A DNA stretch of 64,000 bases from Mesorhizobium sp. B4-1-3 (GCF_006439355.1 NZ_VFTG01000016.1:1-64000), one strand, 5' to 3'; numbered from the stretch's first letter, positions 55,340 through 64,000 are shown. Made by a program: numbers and translations. Notes: a model not told the origin generated them from the letters alone.

Positions 55340-56590
55340 TCAGCCCTGGCCGGCAAGCGCCGAGAGGCTGCCTAACAGCTTCGTCCGGTGCTTGCCGATC
55401 ATCAGCACGCTGCTGTCGGGCGCGAGCAGCGCCGAGAAGGGCAGCATCGCCGCGCCGATCGGCGACGCCTCGGGGCCGAACTGTCCAGACACGATTTCCG
55501 GCGCGACGATGCCGATGGCGCTGACCCGGTTGAAGTGGTTCTGCACCTTCGCCAGCAGCTCGAGATGGATCGAGCGGGGCAGGATCGAGTCCAGCACGAT
55601 CGCCTCGATGTCGATGACCGAGGTGATGGCGATGATCGCCTCCACCAGCGCGTTGGCGCAGTCCTCGATCCATTCGAACAGCGGCTCGCGCGCGCCGGGC
55701 GGCATGGGGTCGAGCTCGCGCACGCGCGAGATCTCGATGCCGCGCGACTTCAGGTGATTGACCAGCACATAGATCGAGGCGCGATGCAGCAGGCTCTGGT
55801 AACGCGCGGGCTTGGCCGCCACCGAATCCAGGCTTGACGGCGAAACCGGCAGCGGGCCCAACGCGGCGCTGTTGCCATGCGGGCCGGTATGCACCTTGCC
55901 GCTCTGCACCAGGCCGCCGCCGACGAAGGTGTCGATCGAGATGTGCATGAAATCGTGGAAGCGAGCGCCGGCGCCCTGCACGAGCTCAGCCAACGCCGCC
56001 GAAGTGGCGTCGTTCTCGATGAACACCGGAACCTTCCCCGGCGTCGCGAAGAAGGTCATGAGGTCGATCGCTTCCCAGCGATCGCCGAGGTCGTCCGGAA
56101 AACCCAGCTCCTCACTCCAGCCGCCGAGGAAATAGGGTGAGGCGATGCCGACGCCGACGATCGAGGCATCGTCGAGGCCGTCGACCAGCACTTCGAAATT
56201 CGCAAGCGAGGTGTTGCCGGCTCGGCGCACCAAATCCGGATCCGGATGGCGGTATTCATGCGATGCGCGCGCCCGTACTTCGCCGGCAAAATCGACCAGC
56301 ACCGCTTCCAGCGCGCGCCGGCCGATCTTGATGCCGACGCTGTAGATGCGCTCCGGCGCCAGCCGGTAGAGGATCGAAGGCGATCCGCGCTGTCCGAACC
56401 TTTTTCCTACTTGCTTTATGAAACCAGCCTGCTCCAACCCGTCGACGATGTCGGCGACGGCGGCGGGCGTGAGGTGGGCGGCGCGCGCCAGATCGGACTT
56501 GGACGCCTCCTTCAGGCGGCGGATGGCATCGAGCACGAAACGTTCATTATAGTGCCGAACCTTGACCGAATTGCTGCCTTTTCCGGACAA
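55340..56590 (-). CDS. ROK family transcriptional regulator
   Basis: A 416-aa NagC/XylR-type repressor. The N-terminal winged helix reads YNERFVLDAIRRLKEASKSD, then LARAAHLTPAAVADIVDGLEQAG; the ROK sugar-kinase-like domain follows. The usual Cys-rich zinc motif of ROK proteins is not seen after HTGPHGNSAALGPLP, a feature shared by some regulators in the family. It is divergent from the sugar transporter operon with an AT-rich 189-bp gap and most likely represses it until the sugar is present. Confidence 0.88.
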   Translation of the reverse strand: MSGKGSNSVKVRHYNERFVLDAIRRLKEASKSDLARAAHLTPAAVADIVDGLEQAGFIKQVGKRFGQRGSPSILYRLAPERIYSVGIKIGRRALEAVLVDFAGEVRARASHEYRHPDPDLVRRAGNTSLANFEVLVDGLDDASIVGVGIASPYFLGGWSEELGFPDDLGDRWEAIDLMTFFATPGKVPVFIENDATSAALAELVQGAGARFHDFMHISIDTFVGGGLVQSGKVHTGPHGNSAALGPLPVSPSSLDSVAAKPARYQSLLHRASIYVLVNHLKSRGIEISRVRELDPMPPGAREPLFEWIEDCANALVEAIIAITSVIDIEAIVLDSILPRSIHLELLAKVQNHFNRVSAIGIVAPEIVSGQFGPEASPIGAAMLPFSALLAPDSSVLMIGKHRTKLLGSLSALAGQG

Positions 56591-56705
56591 ACCCCATTCT
56601 CCTAAGTCTTGCCGCGAGCGCGGCCGGCTCCATCCGTATCACGGGTCATAAGGCTGCCGGATCACGGGTGAGCACGGCGCGACACTGCGCGTTGCGCCCA
56701 AGGAA

Positions 56706-56775
56706 GTCAATTTTCCAGTTGCGGGTTTGGCCTATTTAATATAGCAAATTGAAAAAATAAGTAAGACCAGGGAGG
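56706..56775 (+). promoter_or_regulatory. AT-rich promoter/operator region of the sugar transporter
   Basis: The gap between the ROK gene and the transporter has a markedly AT-rich core (TATTTAATATAGCAAATTG at 56733-56751) with ATTT/AAAT half-site symmetry and a CAATTT/AAATTG pair at wider spacing. ROK regulators bind AT-rich palindromes. GGAGG at 56771-56775 is the ribosome site of the following GTG start. Confidence 0.4.
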
Positions 56776-56779
56776 AAAC

Positions 56780-59344
56780 GTGCTGCAGCAAGGCGCGCTT
56801 GGCGAAGCCGTCGCGACGGCGGCAGGGGCAATTGCTCCGGTGGCGCTCGTCGGCGCCACCAAGGCGTTTAGCGGCACCATTGCGCTGAAGGACGTCTCCT
56901 TCGAATTACGCTCGGGCGAGGTGCTGGCGTTGCTCGGCGAGAACGGCGCCGGCAAGAGCACCTGCGTGAAGCTGCTCGCCGGCGTGTATTCACCGACGGA
57001 CGGCCATGTCGAGGTCGACGGCAAACCCGCCAGCTTCCATTCGCCGCACGACGCTCAGGCTGCCGGCATTGCGGTCATGCACCAGCATCCCGGCCTGTTT
57101 CCCGACCTGTCGGTCGCGGAGAATATCTACCTCGGTCACATGCCGCGCGAGCGTTTCGGCGGCATCGACAACGCCGCCATGCTTGCCGGGGCGCGAAAGG
57201 TGCTGGCGACCGTTGGCCTTGCCGTTCCGGCCGATACCAGGCTCGGCGCCCTGCGCACCTCCGAGCAGCAGCTGGTCGAGATCGCCCGCGCGCTCTCGCT
57301 CGATGCGCGCGTGCTGATCATGGACGAGCCGACCGCCGCGCTCTCGCAGCGCGAGGTGGAGCGGCTATTCGCCGTCGTCGCCGATCTCAGGTCGCACGGC
57401 GTGGCGATGATGTTCGTCGGCCATCGCATGGACGAGATCTTCCGCATTGCCGATCGCATCGCGGTGCTGCGTGACGGCCGCCTGGTCGGCGTCAAGCCGA
57501 AGTCCGAGCTTGGCCGCACTGCTGCGATCTCCATGATGGTCGGTCGCGAAGTCAGCGACCTCTATCCGGACCGTCGTGAAAAGCCCGGCGCGCTGGTGCT
57601 GGAGGCAAGCGGGCTGTCGCGCGCCGGCGCCTTCGCCGACATCGACCTGGAGCTCCATGCCGGCGAAGTGGTCGGGCTTGGCGGTCTCGTCGGCAGCGGC
57701 CGCACCGAGATCGCGCGCGTGCTGTTCGGCATCGACCAGCCTGACGCTGGCCAGATCTTCATCGACGGGAAGCCGGCGCGCTTCACGTCCGCGCGCGACG
57801 CCATGGACGCGCGCATCGCCTATGTTTCCGAAGATCGCATGGGGCAGAGCCTGGTGATGGATTTCGGCGTTCTCGAAAACTCCGTCCTGCCGGTGCTGGA
57901 CAAGGCGACCCGCTTCGGCCTCTACGGCACCGACCGCGCTATCGGCCTCGTCGCTGATTGGCTGAAGCGCATGAAGCTGCGCTTCGCCGGCTACGGCCAG
58001 CCGGTCAAGGAACTGTCGGGCGGCAACCAGCAGAAGGTGGTGCTGGCCAAATGGCTGCGCACCGAGCCGCGTGTGCTCATCTTGGACGAACCGACGCAAG
58101 GCATTGACGTCGGCACCAAGGCCGAGGTGCATGCCATGATCGCCGACCTTGCCGCGCAAGGCATGGCGATCCTGTTGATCTCGTCCGAAATGCCCGAGCT
58201 TATCGGCATGTGCGGCCGCATCGTCGTGCTGCGCGAGGGCCATCGCACGGCCGAATTCGCGAGCGGCGAAGCCACGCAGGAAAAGGTGCTCGAGGCCGCG
58301 ACCCGCACGGTCGAGCAGGCCGGCGCGACGACGGAGACGCAGCAAGCCGCCCTTGAGGAAGCAAGCAAAGGCCCGGCAAATGTCCTCAAACGCCGCGAGT
58401 TCGGCCTGCTCGCCGCGATGCTCGCGGTCGCCATTCCCGTCACCATCATCAACCCGCGCATGGTCAGCGCCGCCAATTTGACGGCCGTCTCGATGGACGC
58501 GGCATTGCTGGTGGTCGCGGCCCTTGCCCAGATGCTGGTGCTGATCACCCGCAACATCGACCTCTCAATCGCCTCGGTGATCGGTCTGTCGGCCTATATG
58601 GCGGCGAGCATGGTGCAGGCCTATCCCGGCCTCGATATCGCCATTGGCCTAGCGACCGCCTGCGCCGTCGGCACCGTCTGCGGGCTCATCAACGGCCTCG
58701 TCGTCACCCAATGGAAAGTCCCGGCGATCGTCGTCACGCTCGCCTCGATGTCGATCTTCCGCGGCTTCAACTCGATCTGGGCCGCCGGCAACCAGATCAG
58801 CGCCGACGAGGTGACGCAGAGATGGCTCGACATCACCGGGCTGAAGCTCGCTGGCGTACCGCTGATCGTCGCCATCGCGGTCGCGATCTTCGCCGTCGGC
58901 TACGTGCTGCTCTATCGCACGGCAATGGGGCGCGAACTGTTCGCCACCGGCTCCAATCCCGATGGCGCGCGTCTCATCGGCATTCCGGTCGACCGGCGCA
59001 TCCTCATGGCCTTCGGGCTGGCGGGGCTGCTCGGCGGCCTGTGCGGGGCGCTCTGGGCCTCACGCTACGCCACCATCGACGCCCGCGTCGCGCTCGGCTT
59101 CGAGCTGACGGTGATCGCCTCGGCCGTGGTCGGCGGCGTCGCCATCCGCGGCGGCTCCGGCACGCTGCTCGGCATCGTGCTCGGCTCGCTGACGCTGCTG
59201 GTGATCAAAAACGGGCTGACCCTGGTGCGCGTCGATCCGCTGTGGCTGCAGGGCGTCTATGGCCTGGTTATCCTCGTCGCAATCGGCATCGACACCTTCA
59301 TCGTGCGGCGCGCCGAGCAGGCAAGGCAGGCGAGGATGAGATGA
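56780..59344 (+). CDS. Sugar-type ABC transporter, ATPase fused to permease
   Basis: An 854-aa fusion starting at GTG 56780 (ribosome site GGAGG). Residues 1 to about 515 are an RbsA-type double ATPase: Walker A GENGAGKS at 53-60, second-domain loop GGLVGSGRTEIARVLFG, and signature LSGGNQQKVVLAKWL. Residues about 530-854 are a complete RbsC-type permease (LITRNIDLSIASVIGLSAYM, LYRTAMGRELFATGSNPDGA). Normally these are separate genes. The next permease overlaps it by 4 bp, so the transporter would have one fused and one free permease. Confidence 0.9.
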   Translation: MLQQGALGEAVATAAGAIAPVALVGATKAFSGTIALKDVSFELRSGEVLALLGENGAGKSTCVKLLAGVYSPTDGHVEVDGKPASFHSPHDAQAAGIAVMHQHPGLFPDLSVAENIYLGHMPRERFGGIDNAAMLAGARKVLATVGLAVPADTRLGALRTSEQQLVEIARALSLDARVLIMDEPTAALSQREVERLFAVVADLRSHGVAMMFVGHRMDEIFRIADRIAVLRDGRLVGVKPKSELGRTAAISMMVGREVSDLYPDRREKPGALVLEASGLSRAGAFADIDLELHAGEVVGLGGLVGSGRTEIARVLFGIDQPDAGQIFIDGKPARFTSARDAMDARIAYVSEDRMGQSLVMDFGVLENSVLPVLDKATRFGLYGTDRAIGLVADWLKRMKLRFAGYGQPVKELSGGNQQKVVLAKWLRTEPRVLILDEPTQGIDVGTKAEVHAMIADLAAQGMAILLISSEMPELIGMCGRIVVLREGHRTAEFASGEATQEKVLEAATRTVEQAGATTETQQAALEEASKGPANVLKRREFGLLAAMLAVAIPVTIINPRMVSAANLTAVSMDAALLVVAALAQMLVLITRNIDLSIASVIGLSAYMAASMVQAYPGLDIAIGLATACAVGTVCGLINGLVVTQWKVPAIVVTLASMSIFRGFNSIWAAGNQISADEVTQRWLDITGLKLAGVPLIVAIAVAIFAVGYVLLYRTAMGRELFATGSNPDGARLIGIPVDRRILMAFGLAGLLGGLCGALWASRYATIDARVALGFELTVIASAVVGGVAIRGGSGTLLGIVLGSLTLLVIKNGLTLVRVDPLWLQGVYGLVILVAIGIDTFIVRRAEQARQARMR

Positions 59345-60330
59345 CCAAGCTCCTCCGCTCGATAGACTTCTGGGACCTGTTGCTGGCAGCCGCCTGCCTG
59401 GCCGTCTTCCTCTACGCTGCGATCTTCGTTCCGAACTTCGTCTCCGGGTTCAATCTCTCGCAGCTTGCCGCCAGCGCTTCGGAAAAGGCGCTGCTGATCC
59501 TGCCGATGACGCTGCTCATCATCTGCCGCGAGATCGACCTTTCGATCGCCTCGGTGCTCGCGCTGACGTCGGTGATTTTCGGTCTTGCCGTCCAGGCCGG
59601 CATGCCGACCTTCGACGCGATCCCGCTGACGCTGCTCCTCGGCGCCTTGCTCGGCGCCTTCAACGGCTTTCTGGTGTCCGCGCTCGGCCTGCAGTCGTTG
59701 GTGGTGACGCTGGGCACGATGGCGCTCTATCGGGGCATCGGCTACATCCTGCTCGGCACCGGCTCGGTCAACATCCTGCCGCCCGAAATCGTCGATTTCG
59801 GCATTAACAACCTGCCGGGCACCCAGATCCCCTGGACCATTGTGCCCTTCGTGGTGTTGGCGCCGGTCTTCGCGGTCGTGCTGCAGAAGACCGCGACGGG
59901 CAAGCGGCTCTACGCGCTCGGCGGCAGCCCGGAAGTCGCGCGCTACTCCGGCATAAACACGCACCGCATGGTGCTTGCGCTCTTCGTCGTCTCGGGTGTC
60001 GTCGCGGCGATCGCCGGCATCGTCTACACCGCGCGCCTTGCCAATGCGCGCGCCAACAACGCCCTCGGCATGGAGCTCGACGTCATCACCATCGTGCTGC
60101 TCGGCGGCGTCAGCGTCTTCGGCGGCAAGGGCAAGCTCACTGGCGTCATGCTGGCGCTGGTGCTGATCGCCATCATCCGCAACGTGCTGGCGCTCAACCA
60201 GATCGGCGGCGACGCGCAAGGGATGATCATCGGCCTGCTCCTGATCGGCTCGCTGCTTGTCGGCAATTACTGGCGCTCGCTGAAGGAGCGGCTCTCAAGA
60301 TCGCGCGCCTTGCGCGAAACCAAGGGGTGA
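59341..60330 (+). CDS. Sugar-type ABC transporter permease (RbsC-like)
   Basis: A 329-aa membrane protein from ATG 59341 (ATGA overlap). It has 8-10 hydrophobic segments with the family motif LLIICREIDLSIASVLALTS near 55-75 and TGKRLYALGGSPEVARYSGI as the cytoplasmic loop. It forms the second permease of the system. Two-permease RbsC-type transporters are typical of rhamnose and autoinducer-2 (Lsr) importers, which suggests such a substrate class. Confidence 0.9.
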   Translation: MTKLLRSIDFWDLLLAAACLAVFLYAAIFVPNFVSGFNLSQLAASASEKALLILPMTLLIICREIDLSIASVLALTSVIFGLAVQAGMPTFDAIPLTLLLGALLGAFNGFLVSALGLQSLVVTLGTMALYRGIGYILLGTGSVNILPPEIVDFGINNLPGTQIPWTIVPFVVLAPVFAVVLQKTATGKRLYALGGSPEVARYSGINTHRMVLALFVVSGVVAAIAGIVYTARLANARANNALGMELDVITIVLLGGVSVFGGKGKLTGVMLALVLIAIIRNVLALNQIGGDAQGMIIGLLLIGSLLVGNYWRSLKERLSRSRALRETKG

Positions 60331-60379
60331 TCTCGGGCCCCTTCCTGCAAGCCCGAATTCTTAAACGGAGGAGTGTACA

Positions 60380-61381
60380 ATGAAAGCGTTTCGACTAGCC
60401 CTGCTTGCATCCGCGGTTCTGCTTGCCCCTGCTTCGCTGGCCTTCGCCGACGAATGCGCCAAGGAACCGGTGACCGTCGGCTTCCTGCCCAAGCTCGACA
60501 CCGATCCCTATTTCAAGGTCGCCCAACAGGGCGCCGAGGAGGCCGCCAAGGAGATCGGCGGGAAGGCGATCCAGGTCGCGCCATCGCAAGCCACGGCGGA
60601 AGCGCAGATCGATTTCATCAACAGCCTCGTCACCCAGAAGGTCGGCGTCATCGCGATCTCGGCCAATGATGCCAACGCCGTCGCCCCGGCACTGAAGCGT
60701 GCGGCGCAGCAAGGCGTAAAGGTCGTGTCCTACGATTCCGACGTCGCGGGTGACGCCCGCGCGATCTTCGTCAATCAGGCCAAGGGCGACAGCCTGGCCG
60801 AGATGATGCTGGAAAGCGCCTACAATCTGATGGGCGGCGAGGGCGACTTCGCCATCCTGTCATCGACGCCGACGGCCACCAACCAGAACGCCTGGATCGA
60901 CTTCATGAAGAAGAAGATGGCGGCCGAGCCGAAGTTTTCGAAGATGAAGCTGGTGCAGGTCGCCTATGGCGAGGAGAGCGAGCAGGTCAACCAGCAGCAG
61001 GCGCTGGCGCTCGTCCAGGCCTTCCCAAGTCTGAAGGCGATCATCGTTCCGGCCGGCATCGGCCTGCCGGCCGCGGCGCGCGCGCTCGAGGAAGCCGGCC
61101 TGATGGGCAAGGTCAAACTGACGGGCCTCGCCCCCGCGACGCTAATCTCGAAATACATCAAGGATGGCTCGGCCCAGGACATCTGGTGGAACGTCTCCGA
61201 TCTCGGCTATCTGACCTACCAGGCCGCCCAGGCGCTGGCGCAGTGCAAGATCACCGGCAAGGAAGGCGAGAAGTTCAAGGCCGGCCGTCTGGGCGAATAC
61301 ACGATCGGCGCGGGCGGCGAGCTGGTACTCGGCCCGGCCAAGATCGTGACGCCGGAGAACCTTGCCGAGTTCAAGTTCTGA
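60380..61381 (+). CDS. Sugar-type ABC transporter binding protein (RhaS/LsrB-like)
   Basis: A 333-aa periplasmic protein. Signal peptide MKAFRLALLASAVLLAPASLAFA; ATG 60380 follows CGGAGGAGTGTACA. The family region VGFLPKLDTDPYFKVAQQGAEE near 32-53 and VKVVSYDSDVAGDARAIFVNQ near 113-133 match rhamnose- and AI-2-type binding proteins. It is the third gene of the rightward operon. Rhamnose kinase, isomerase or Lsr-processing genes are not in the window, so the ligand remains open. Confidence 0.88.
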   Translation: MKAFRLALLASAVLLAPASLAFADECAKEPVTVGFLPKLDTDPYFKVAQQGAEEAAKEIGGKAIQVAPSQATAEAQIDFINSLVTQKVGVIAISANDANAVAPALKRAAQQGVKVVSYDSDVAGDARAIFVNQAKGDSLAEMMLESAYNLMGGEGDFAILSSTPTATNQNAWIDFMKKKMAAEPKFSKMKLVQVAYGEESEQVNQQQALALVQAFPSLKAIIVPAGIGLPAAARALEEAGLMGKVKLTGLAPATLISKYIKDGSAQDIWWNVSDLGYLTYQAAQALAQCKITGKEGEKFKAGRLGEYTIGAGGELVLGPAKIVTPENLAEFKF

Positions 61382-61447
61382 ACCTCCAAAACTCGGCGGG
61401 TGCGCCACGCGCCCGCCGTCTCTTCTCAGTCGATCGGACGGTTAGGC

Positions 61448-61870
61448 ATGAAGATCCTGCTTGCGGGCGAGACCTTTTCGGCCACGACATCGGTGGCTTC
61501 CGGCACCGAGGTGCTGACGAGCGCCGCCTATGTCAACGGCGCTACCGCCTTCAATGCCGCCTTGGCCGCCTAAGGCATTTCGGTCACCCAGATTGGCGGC
61601 GAGCGCTGTCCGACCGAGTGCCCTTACGACCTCGAAGCGCTTGCTCCATATAAGGCGGTGGTGATCTCCGATGTCGGCGCGCTGAGAGCCTGCTGGTCAC
61701 ACCCGAGGCGCGGGTCGGCCGTGTCGGCGTCAATCGCCTCGACATCCCTGAAAGCCGATGTCGAGGCCGGCGGCGGGCTGATGCTTGCCGGCGGCTATAT
61801 GGGATTCCAGGGAATGTTCGGCACCGCGCGTTTCCACGACACGCCCGTGGAGGATGTGCTGCCGGCAAGG
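61448..61870 (+). pseudogene. Broken glutamine-amidotransferase-like (ThuA/DUF1355-type) gene
   Basis: ATG 61448 opens MKILLAGETFSATTSVASGT and stops early at TAA 61571. Recognisable parts continue: PYDLEALAPYKAVVISDVGA, then a short piece in a shifted frame (SLLVTPEARVGRVGVNRLDI, about 61688-61748), then EAGGGLMLAGGYMGFQGMFG to HDTPVEDVLP back in the first frame. At least one nonsense mutation, two compensating frameshifts and loss of the C-terminus make it non-functional. Intact relatives often accompany sugar-type ABC transporters. Confidence 0.8.
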
Positions 61871-62007
61871 CCTTTGAGGGTCTTGAGCCATCGAAGCCTA
61901 GGATCAAACACATCCGCGATGGCGTCCAAAAAAAGTCCTCGGGAGTGCAATTAATTCTCGTCAGGCACGACGAGTGCTTGAGGGTGGCGTTTTGGGGGGA
62001 CTGGTGG

Positions 62008-62520
62008 CTAAGTAGAGGCGATTGAGCCAGCCTGAGCCACCGCTATGATGTGCGCCAGTGCTTTTTCGACCGCGGTGTTGTGGTAGCGCTCGGGAATCAG
62101 CCCCGACAGGGTCGCTCCCGGCGCCGGGCCGCCGCCGGTCGCATGCTCCAGCCAGCGCGCGACAAAATCGACTTGCAGCCGCTCCGCCATCAGCTCCGCC
62201 TTTTTGATCTGGGCGCGCAGCTGTTCTTTCGCATTGTCCGGAATATCCTCGCGTGCCGGCTTCAATGTGCGGCGAAGCGTGCGCAGGGGAAGCACCACGT
62301 CTTGACGCCAGCTTGACATTGCTGCCCGCAGCGCAGCGAACTCGTTGCTCGAGAGGGACTTGCCCAAAGCCACATCGGAGTAGACGAGCATCAGCATCTC
62401 CACCACGTCCAGCCCTGCCTCGTCCTGCAGAACGAGGCAGGCTTCGGAAACGCCCGCGCGTGCGTAGAGATCGAGCAGGAACGCCCATGCGGCGTCTCCA
62501 GGGGAAGAGTGTTCGTTCAG
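62008..62520 (-). CDS. TIGR02444-family protein with non-standard start
   Basis: A protein of about 170 aa if translated from the CTG at 62520 (or ATT at 62526), both just after the GAGGAGG ribosome site that overlaps the oxidase stop codon. From there the frame gives AAWAFLLDLYARAGVSEACL, VLQDEAGLDVVEMLMLVYSD, then WRQDVVLPLRTLRRTLKP and AQIKKAELMAERLQVDFVAR. This is the TIGR02444 pattern, a family of unknown function. The first in-frame GTG (62406) would cut off the conserved N-terminal third. It is probably translationally coupled to the oxidase, and probably uses a CTG/ATT start or has lost its ATG. Confidence 0.7.
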   Translation of the reverse strand: MNEHSSPGDAAWAFLLDLYARAGVSEACLVLQDEAGLDVVEMLMLVYSDVALGKSLSSNEFAALRAAMSSWRQDVVLPLRTLRRTLKPAREDIPDNAKEQLRAQIKKAELMAERLQVDFVARWLEHATGGGPAPGATLSGLIPERYHNTAVEKALAHIIAVAQAGSIAST

Positions 62521-62521
62521 G

Positions 62522-63919
62522 TCAATCCTCCTCGTATTGGCTAGCCAGTTCGCCGATTGAGACGGGTTTCAGGGGCGGGCGAATCCGGTAATATCCCGTT
62601 GTGTCGGGGGTCTGGCGGGTTTCGCGCGCGACGATGGCGCTGACCGTCGGACCGCACATGCGGCCTTGGCAAGGACCCATGCCGCAACGCAGAAACGCCT
62701 TGGCCTGGTTCGGGCCAAGACAGCCCTGCCGCACGACGTCGCGAATGGTGCCGGCACGGATACCCTCGCAGCGGCATACGATCACCTCGTCGCTCGGAAC
62801 GAGCACTTCCTCGCGCGGACGATAGAGCCGGTCAAGGAAAGGCCGGATCGTCAGGTGGGCGCGTAGGGCGCGCTGTGTGACGGCCTTTCGGCTCGCAAAT
62901 TCGGTATCGGTAATCTTGTCGAGGCGCTTGAGGATCGCGAGCGCGCCCAACGCGCCGGTATGGGCGCTTGCCGCCGCGCCCACGATGCCGCCGCTGTCGC
63001 CGGCGATGAAGATCCCCGGAATGGAGCTTTCCCGCATCGGGTCGAGGACGGGGAGGAAGCACTGCTGCTCTTCGTCCCATCGATGCGCGCAGCCGATTGA
63101 TCTGGCTATCTGCTGGCTTGGTATCACGCCCTCGTGCAGGGCAATCAGGTCGAGGTCGATGCGCAGGGTGCGTCTTCCGGCCCGGAAGCTGACGGCGACA
63201 GCGCGCTCCGCCCCCTCGATGCGCAGGTTGGAAACGCCGCGGTAGATGTTCACGCCGTGCCGGCGCAATGCGATGATCAGACCGACGCCCTTGCGAAGGT
63301 AACCTGGACCGTGGCCGCAAACGGCTTTCGGCAGATGCTGCAGGGCTGGGATGAGATTGGCGCGCTCGGCGGTGTCGAGAAGCACGAGGTCGGAAACACC
63401 GGCTTCAAGGCACTGGCCGGCGAACAAATAGAGGAGCGGACCGCAGCCGGCCAGGACGAGACGTCCGCAAGGGCGAAGTCCGGAATCCTTGAGCATGATC
63501 TGCAAGGCGCCGACCGTCATAACCCCGGGCAGTGTCCAGCCAGGCACCGGAACCGGCCGCTCCATCGCGCCCGAGGCAATGACGAGGGTCCTTGCCTGTT
63601 GCCGCTCGATCTTATCGTGGGCCTTCGTCCAAACCGTGCCGTCGGCGTCGATGCGCCAGGCGCTTGTGTTGAAGCGCAACTCCGCCGCGGTAGCCCGCAT
63701 TCTGGCCGCCAGCGCGGCGCCGGCTGCATAGTCGGAACCGAGCACCGCCGAAAGGCTCGCGTTGTCGGCATTGCGTTCGACCGCGCGGTAGATTTGCCCG
63801 CCCGGCAGGGGTTGCTCATCGACGACGAGGGTGCGGGCACCACCTTCGGACAATGTCGCGGCCGCCGACATTCCGGCAGGTCCGGCTCCGATCACGATTG
63901 CATCCCACAGGCCCTTCAT
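62522..63919 (-). CDS. FAD/[2Fe-2S] oxidoreductase subunit (HcnB/OoxA-like), second copy
   Basis: A 465-aa protein. FAD motif IVIGAGPAGMSAAATLSEGG near 8-27, second dinucleotide motif LVLAGCGPLLYLFAGQCL, and a C-terminal BFD-like cluster with CRCEGIRAGTI and CGMGPCQGRMCGPTV. It is the same type as the gene at 18969 but clearly divergent. Its ATGA overlaps the stop of the small [2Fe-2S] gene at the window edge, and it is followed by the TIGR02444 gene. The DAO-type catalytic subunit should lie beyond the window. Confidence 0.88.
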   Translation of the reverse strand: MKGLWDAIVIGAGPAGMSAAATLSEGGARTLVVDEQPLPGGQIYRAVERNADNASLSAVLGSDYAAGAALAARMRATAAELRFNTSAWRIDADGTVWTKAHDKIERQQARTLVIASGAMERPVPVPGWTLPGVMTVGALQIMLKDSGLRPCGRLVLAGCGPLLYLFAGQCLEAGVSDLVLLDTAERANLIPALQHLPKAVCGHGPGYLRKGVGLIIALRRHGVNIYRGVSNLRIEGAERAVAVSFRAGRRTLRIDLDLIALHEGVIPSQQIARSIGCAHRWDEEQQCFLPVLDPMRESSIPGIFIAGDSGGIVGAAASAHTGALGALAILKRLDKITDTEFASRKAVTQRALRAHLTIRPFLDRLYRPREEVLVPSDEVIVCRCEGIRAGTIRDVVRQGCLGPNQAKAFLRCGMGPCQGRMCGPTVSAIVARETRQTPDTTGYYRIRPPLKPVSIGELASQYEED

Positions 63920-64000
63920 CCGACCATCCTCGCACCGTGCTGGCGCTTGACGATCATCCCCGGGCGGGCCTTTGTCAGGCAGGATTGCTGGTTCTGTTTG
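63916..64000 (-). CDS. C-terminal end of a small [2Fe-2S] subunit (partial)
   Basis: The last 27 codons of a frame entering from the right edge: QQSCLTKARPGMIVKRQHGA then RMVG and stop. A cysteine followed by LTxARPGM is the usual end of HcnA/OoxX-type ferredoxin subunits, where this is the fourth cluster ligand. The stop overlaps the start of the oxidase subunit (ATGA), as in the other copy at 18.7-19.0 kb. Confidence 0.7.
   Translation of the reverse strand, partial: KQNQQSCLTKARPGMIVKRQHGARMVG

Overview
The window is GC-rich, gene-dense DNA from an alphaproteobacterium of the order Rhizobiales. It is most likely Mesorhizobium or a close relative. That inference rests on two intergenic repeats of a type I recall from Mesorhizobium/Rhizobium genomes (about 4772-4871 and 45474-45552), a DUF768-like small gene, and the density of ABC transporters, LysR/Lrp/ROK regulators and FAD amine oxidases. 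No database search was possible, so every family name below comes from reading motifs.

Layout. (A) 1-10.3 kb is chromosome-type DNA. It holds a TetR regulator and a VOC protein sharing a double palindrome, and an HtrA-type protease divergent from a catalytically dead paralogue that leads into a LuxR-type regulator. An SDR, a UPF0114 membrane protein, a candidate three-hairpin small RNA, a large OmpA-domain protein with Q/K/R repeats, a UPF0260 protein, a small secreted protein and a SIMPL-domain protein follow. (B) 10.5-12.4 kb has a CAU-anticodon tRNA whose 5' half contains the stop codon of a tyrosine integrase, then an excisionase-like HTH gene and a gene-poor stretch. This looks like one end of an integrated element whose other end I did not find. 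(C) 12.4-25.6 kb is an amino/imino-acid catabolic cluster: FAD oxidase, LysR, HyuA-HyuB ring hydrolase, a small [2Fe-2S] protein and an FAD/[2Fe-2S] subunit of the HcnAB/opine-oxidase type, a second FAD oxidase, an Lrp regulator, and a LysR/old-yellow-enzyme pair related to N-methylproline demethylases.

(D) 25.7-44.1 kb has a peptide/opine-type ABC transporter (binding protein, two permeases, fused double ATPase) behind a HAD protein, a class III aminotransferase and a GNAT protein. Facing it are a second HAD protein and a PuuB-like oxidase. Next come a succinate-semialdehyde-type dehydrogenase, a tartrate-type dehydrogenase, a frameshifted aldehyde dehydrogenase, a cupin, a GhrA-like reductase, an ArgE-like deacetylase and a second GNAT protein. 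Together these suggest uptake, deacylation, deamination and oxidation of an amine or N-acyl amino acid to central metabolites; the substrate cannot be read from sequence. (E) 44.1-45.8 kb is a scar zone of decayed IS630, DUF768-like and repeat sequences.

(F) 45.8-55.1 kb is a purine module: a BMP-type nucleoside ABC transporter and two different adenine deaminases flanking a LysR regulator. (G) 55.3-61.9 kb is a sugar or autoinducer-type ABC system with a ROK repressor, an ATPase fused to a permease, a second permease, a binding protein and a broken amidotransferase-like gene. (H) 62.0-64.0 kb holds a TIGR02444-like gene with no ordinary start codon at its proper N-terminus, a second HcnB/OoxA-like oxidase subunit and the end of its small [2Fe-2S] partner, cut by the window edge.
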